64,000 bases of DNA from an uncultured bacterium (lineage in GTDB: Bacteria; Planctomycetota; JAJSAM01; JAJVHW01): the NCBI GenBank assembly GCA_937996235.1, contig CALKVK010000006.1, positions 186,001-250,000 on the forward strand, read 5' to 3'. Made by a program: the position numbers and the translations under genes. Position 1 is the first letter of the stretch. Each line of letters begins with the position of its first letter. Positions 61,153 to 64,000 of this stretch are shown here, one piece after another. The notes beneath the pieces were generated by a model. The model had not been told where the DNA came from, ran no database searches, and worked only from the letters and a program-made list of their open reading frames with translations.

Positions 61153-61189
61153 CCGCGGCCCTGCGCGGCGCGGCCCGTGCGTCGCGACG

Positions 61190-63259
61190 TCAGCGGCCGA
61201 GCGCGAGCAGGTCGGCGAGGTGCCGCAGCTCCGCGTCGGCGGGCGTCTCCGCGAGCCGCGCGCGGACGTGTGCCGCGGCGCGCTCGCGCGCGCCGGGTGC
61301 GGTGGCGACGCCCGTGAGTTCGGTGCGCGCCGCGACCGAGCCGGGCTCGGCGCGCAGCGCCGCGACGTAGGCGTCGAGCGCCTCCTCGACACGGTCGAAG
61401 CGCGCGAACGCGCGTCCGCACTGCAGCAGCACGTCGCCGTCGGTCGGTGCCGCCGCCGCGAGCCGGCGCGCGGCGTCGAGTGCGCCGTCCGCGTCGCGTT
61501 CGCGCGTGAGCACGACGACGAGCTGCAGCAGCGCGCGCACGTGGGCGTGCGCCGTGTCGCGGTCGAGGGCGAGGCGGAACGCGGCGAGCGCGCGGTCCGT
61601 CGCGCCGAGGCGCAGCTCGGCTGCGCCGAGCTCGCAGAGGACGTCCGGCGTCTGCGGGCGCGTGCGCCGCCACTCCCACGCGACCTCGGCCGCGCGTGCG
61701 AACGCATCGCGTGCGCCGGCGTCGTCGCCCGTGCGCGTGAGCAGGTGGCCGAGGTCGCGCAGGGTCTCGACGGAGTCCGGCGCGAGCGCGAGCGCGGCGC
61801 GGAGCTCGCGCTCGGCGCCCGCGACGTCGCCGCGCGCGAGCAGCAGCGCGCCGACGTTGGTGCGCGCCTTCACGTGCGTCGGGTCGAGCGCCACCGCGCG
61901 CTCGAACGCGCGCAGCGCGCGCTCCTCGTGCCCCGCGTCGTCGGCGTGCAGGAACTCGAGGCCGAGGTTGAAGTGCGCGCGCGCGTCGTGCGGCGCCTTC
62001 GCGACGACGTCGCCCCACATGCGCGCCGCGTCCGTGTAGTCCGCGGAGCGCCGCACGGTCGCCGCCGCGAGCGCGACCGCGGCGAGCGCGCACAGCCCCG
62101 TGGCGAGGTTGCGGCGTGCGCCGTCTGCGAGCGGCAGCCGCGCGAGCGCGGCGCGCCCGGCGAGCACCACGAGCACGATGCACGCGGCGGACGCGACGTA
62201 CGTGCGGTGCTCGACGAGCGCGTCGGCGATGGGGAAGACGCTCGACGTCGGCGCGAGCAGCAGGAAGAACGCGGCCGCCGGGAGGGCGAGCGGGCGCGCA
62301 CGCCGCAGGAGGACCAGCGTCGCGAGGAGCGCGCCCCCGACGGCGAGCCACGCGGGCAACAGCACGTCCGCGTGGTCCGCCGCGCGCCACGCGCGGTCGA
62401 ACACGAGGGGCGACGGCCAGAGCACGAGCCGCACGTACGTCGCGAGCGCCGGTCCCTGCGACAGCAGGTACGCGAGCGGCGCGGGCGCGCTGCCCCCCGG
62501 GCGCACGAGCACGAAGCGCTCCGGGTTCGTGAGCAGCCACCACGCGGGCGCGAGCACGAACGGCGCGGCGTACGCCGCGTACAGCGCCGCGCGACGCGCG
62601 AGCGGCGCACGCCACGCGCCGCAGACGAGGACCGCGTCGGCGACGTAGACGACGAGCGGAGCGGCGGCCGCGACCTCCTTGCAGCCGAGTCCCGCGTAGA
62701 GGCACGCGACCGACGCCGCGAGCCACGCGCGCGGCCGGAGCGACGTGCCGTCGACGGCGTGCAGGAAGCACAGCAGCACGCCGAGCACCGCGAGGCCCGC
62801 CATCAGCTCGGCGCGCTGGATCAGGTAGATCACGGCCTGCGAGTTCAGCGGGTGGACGACCCAGAGCAGCGCGCTCGCGAGCGCGACGGCGTCGGCCGAC
62901 CGCGCGTCGAGCCCCGCGCGCGGCAGGCGCAGCGCGCGCCGCAGCACGCCGAAGAGCGCGAGCGCCGCGGCGACGTGCAGCGCGAGGTTCACGGCGTGGT
63001 ACGACCACGTCTCCGCGCCGCTCCACGCGCGGTTCAGCGCGAACGTCCAGAACGGCAGCGGACGGAACGTCTCGCCCATCGCGACCGTCGGCGGCCAGAG
63101 CACGTCGAGCGCGGCGTTCTCGACGATCCACGGCACGTCGTCGAACAGGAACACGCCACGGAACGAGGCGTGGTAGGCGAGCGCCGCGGCCAGTGTGAGG
63201 AGCAGCGCGGCGGCGCGCGGCGACCGGAGCGCGCCGGGCTCCTCAGCGCCGGCGGTCAC
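61190..63259 (-). CDS. TMTC-like multi-pass membrane protein with C-terminal TPRs
   Basis: A 689-residue protein. The N-terminal 400 residues hold about ten hydrophobic helices and resemble protein O-mannosyltransferase-type (TMTC) proteins, with an early FLFDDVPWIVEN loop carrying acidic residues and a VHPLNSQAVIYLIQRAELMA segment. About seven TPRs follow (for example HFNLGLEFLHADD and LCELGAAELRLGATDRALAAF). Such proteins may use lipid-linked sugar, but the glycosyl donor is not shown. GTG at 63259. It lies 3 nt after the upstream gene's stop, so the two are probably in one operon. Confidence 0.82.
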   Translation of the reverse strand: MTAGAEEPGALRSPRAAALLLTLAAALAYHASFRGVFLFDDVPWIVENAALDVLWPPTVAMGETFRPLPFWTFALNRAWSGAETWSYHAVNLALHVAAALALFGVLRRALRLPRAGLDARSADAVALASALLWVVHPLNSQAVIYLIQRAELMAGLAVLGVLLCFLHAVDGTSLRPRAWLAASVACLYAGLGCKEVAAAAPLVVYVADAVLVCGAWRAPLARRAALYAAYAAPFVLAPAWWLLTNPERFVLVRPGGSAPAPLAYLLSQGPALATYVRLVLWPSPLVFDRAWRAADHADVLLPAWLAVGGALLATLVLLRRARPLALPAAAFFLLLAPTSSVFPIADALVEHRTYVASAACIVLVVLAGRAALARLPLADGARRNLATGLCALAAVALAAATVRRSADYTDAARMWGDVVAKAPHDARAHFNLGLEFLHADDAGHEERALRAFERAVALDPTHVKARTNVGALLLARGDVAGAERELRAALALAPDSVETLRDLGHLLTRTGDDAGARDAFARAAEVAWEWRRTRPQTPDVLCELGAAELRLGATDRALAAFRLALDRDTAHAHVRALLQLVVVLTRERDADGALDAARRLAAAAPTDGDVLLQCGRAFARFDRVEEALDAYVAALRAEPGSVAARTELTGVATAPGARERAAAHVRARLAETPADAELRHLADLLALGR

Positions 63260-63262
63260 GCG

Positions 63263-64000
63263 TCACTTGTCCGGGAACGGTGCGAGCGCCTTGCCCGGCT
63301 CGGGGTCGTAGTCGGCGTTGTAGTCGTACGGCGGGTTCTGGCCGAAGTCGCCGGTGTGACGGAACGACGTCGTGCGGAACGCGGGCCGCGCGACCGCGAA
63401 CTCCGATGCCGGCACCACGAGCGCGATCGTGCGCCCCGAGATCACGGCCCGCGCCGCGCTCGCCTTCGCGACGAAGCCGCCGTTGCGCGCGTCCGTGACC
63501 TTCAGCTTCCAGCCGTTCCCGGGCGTGTACTCCAGCGAGTACCAGGTGTCGGTGCCCTGGTAGTAGTCGCCCGCGAACTGCGCCGACGCGACGTAGTTGT
63601 TCGACGCGTTGCCGTCGCCGTCGAACACGAAGCCGAACTGGTAGGAGTCGGAGGGGTGCGCCAGCGCGATCGTGGCTCCGTACGTCACCGCGATCACGAG
63701 CTCACGCCCGCCGGGGTCGGCGGCGGGGATCTCTGCGCAGACCGTCAGGCCGTTCGGGCCCATGCCGCAGGGGAAAGCGCCCGCGTCGAGTTGCGCGAGC
63801 TTCCCGATCGGCCCGATGTCGCGCAGCGCGCCGCTCGCGCGGTACTGCTGGTCCACGTTGGGCGTGGTGTTGTTGATCTGGATGTTGCGGTTGCTGTTGA
63901 AGGCCGAGCCGCCGATCGGCAGCTGGCGGAAGTCGAAGTCCTGCGAGAGAGTGCGGTCGTTCGTGCCGTCCACCTGGCGGAAGAGCAGGATCACATCGCG
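63263..64000 (-). CDS. Hypothetical protein (partial, 5' end beyond window)
   Basis: At least 245 codons are open to the right edge, so the start lies outside; GTG at 63994 is only an internal option. The sequence is beta-rich with no Cys pairs other than PCG and VCA. It contains VDGTNDRTLSQDFDFRQLP near the visible start and a C-terminal YNADYDPEPGKALAPFPDK end. No domain recognised. It is followed after 3 nt by the TMTC-like gene. Possibly a secreted protein. Confidence 0.6.
   Translation of the reverse strand, partial: RDVILLFRQVDGTNDRTLSQDFDFRQLPIGGSAFNSNRNIQINNTTPNVDQQYRASGALRDIGPIGKLAQLDAGAFPCGMGPNGLTVCAEIPAADPGGRELVIAVTYGATIALAHPSDSYQFGFVFDGDGNASNNYVASAQFAGDYYQGTDTWYSLEYTPGNGWKLKVTDARNGGFVAKASAARAVISGRTIALVVPASEFAVARPAFRTTSFRHTGDFGQNPPYDYNADYDPEPGKALAPFPDK

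Overview
The window is 64 kb of very G+C-rich DNA (about three quarters G+C by eye). It is densely coded, with many GTG starts and 4-bp stop/start overlaps, and it carries no rRNA, tRNA, CRISPR array, insertion sequence or phage gene that I can see. Gram-negative traits are a family 9 (heptosyltransferase-type) glycosyltransferase and many lipoproteins and signal peptides. A sphingolipid-type serine palmitoyltransferase, large secreted proteins built from carboxypeptidase-regulatory (transthyretin-like), PA14, WD40, Kelch, HEAT and RHS repeats, and an S8 protease/ECF sigma/CHAT operon all suggest an uncultured high-GC Planctomycetota-like bacterium. Myxococcota remain possible. The taxon is an inference.

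Layout. 1-5.5 kb: serine palmitoyltransferase (cut by the left edge) diverging from an SDR epimerase-like gene, then a secreted TPR protein, a HAMP-like membrane protein and malate dehydrogenase. 5.6-9.5 kb: a Kelch protein and two glycosyltransferases. 9.5-12.6 kb (minus): a PDZ protein with about twelve Gly-Asp-Asp repeats, translationally coupled to a PqqB-like metallo-hydrolase. 12.7-24.6 kb: lysA, a TVP38-like membrane protein, a zinc-ribbon membrane protein, a WD40 lipoprotein, a HEAT-like protein, a rhomboid protease and two coupled single-pass membrane proteins. 24.6-25.1 kb is a non-coding repeat cluster. 25.1-36.9 kb: a 1,126-residue beta-sandwich repeat protein, a seven-haem cytochrome fused to TPRs, a ribbon-helix-helix regulator coupled to a MerC-like gene, a PA14/IPT protein and a triple-FKBP lipoprotein.

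37.8-43.9 kb is a tightly overlapping six-gene lipid-modification operon: DUF1295, Cfa-like methyltransferase, desaturase, COG2907 oxidoreductase, DUF1365 and a second Cfa. 44.1-49.3 kb is a four-gene operon: subtilase, ECF sigma factor, zinc-finger-like putative anti-sigma protein and TPR-CHAT caspase-like protease. Its parts resemble the protease/sigma output branch of the type III-E CRISPR (Craspase) system, but no CRISPR component is present. It is the best candidate here for an undescribed regulatory or defence system. 49.4-64 kb is mostly minus strand: a HEAT protein, a 1,761-residue RHS protein, further secreted or membrane proteins, a VanZ/CBM9-like fusion and a TMTC-like membrane-TPR protein. 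The right-hand gene is cut by the edge.

Non-coding structure. A short repeat made of GTCCCC boxes spaced 46-47 bp around a GTTGCG/CGCAAC hairpin occurs in opposite orientations at 24.6 and 49.3 kb. A 157-bp-period direct repeat follows the first copy. Perfect hairpins sit between several gene pairs, and a 15-bp-arm inverted repeat lies in a divergent intergenic region at 59.3 kb.
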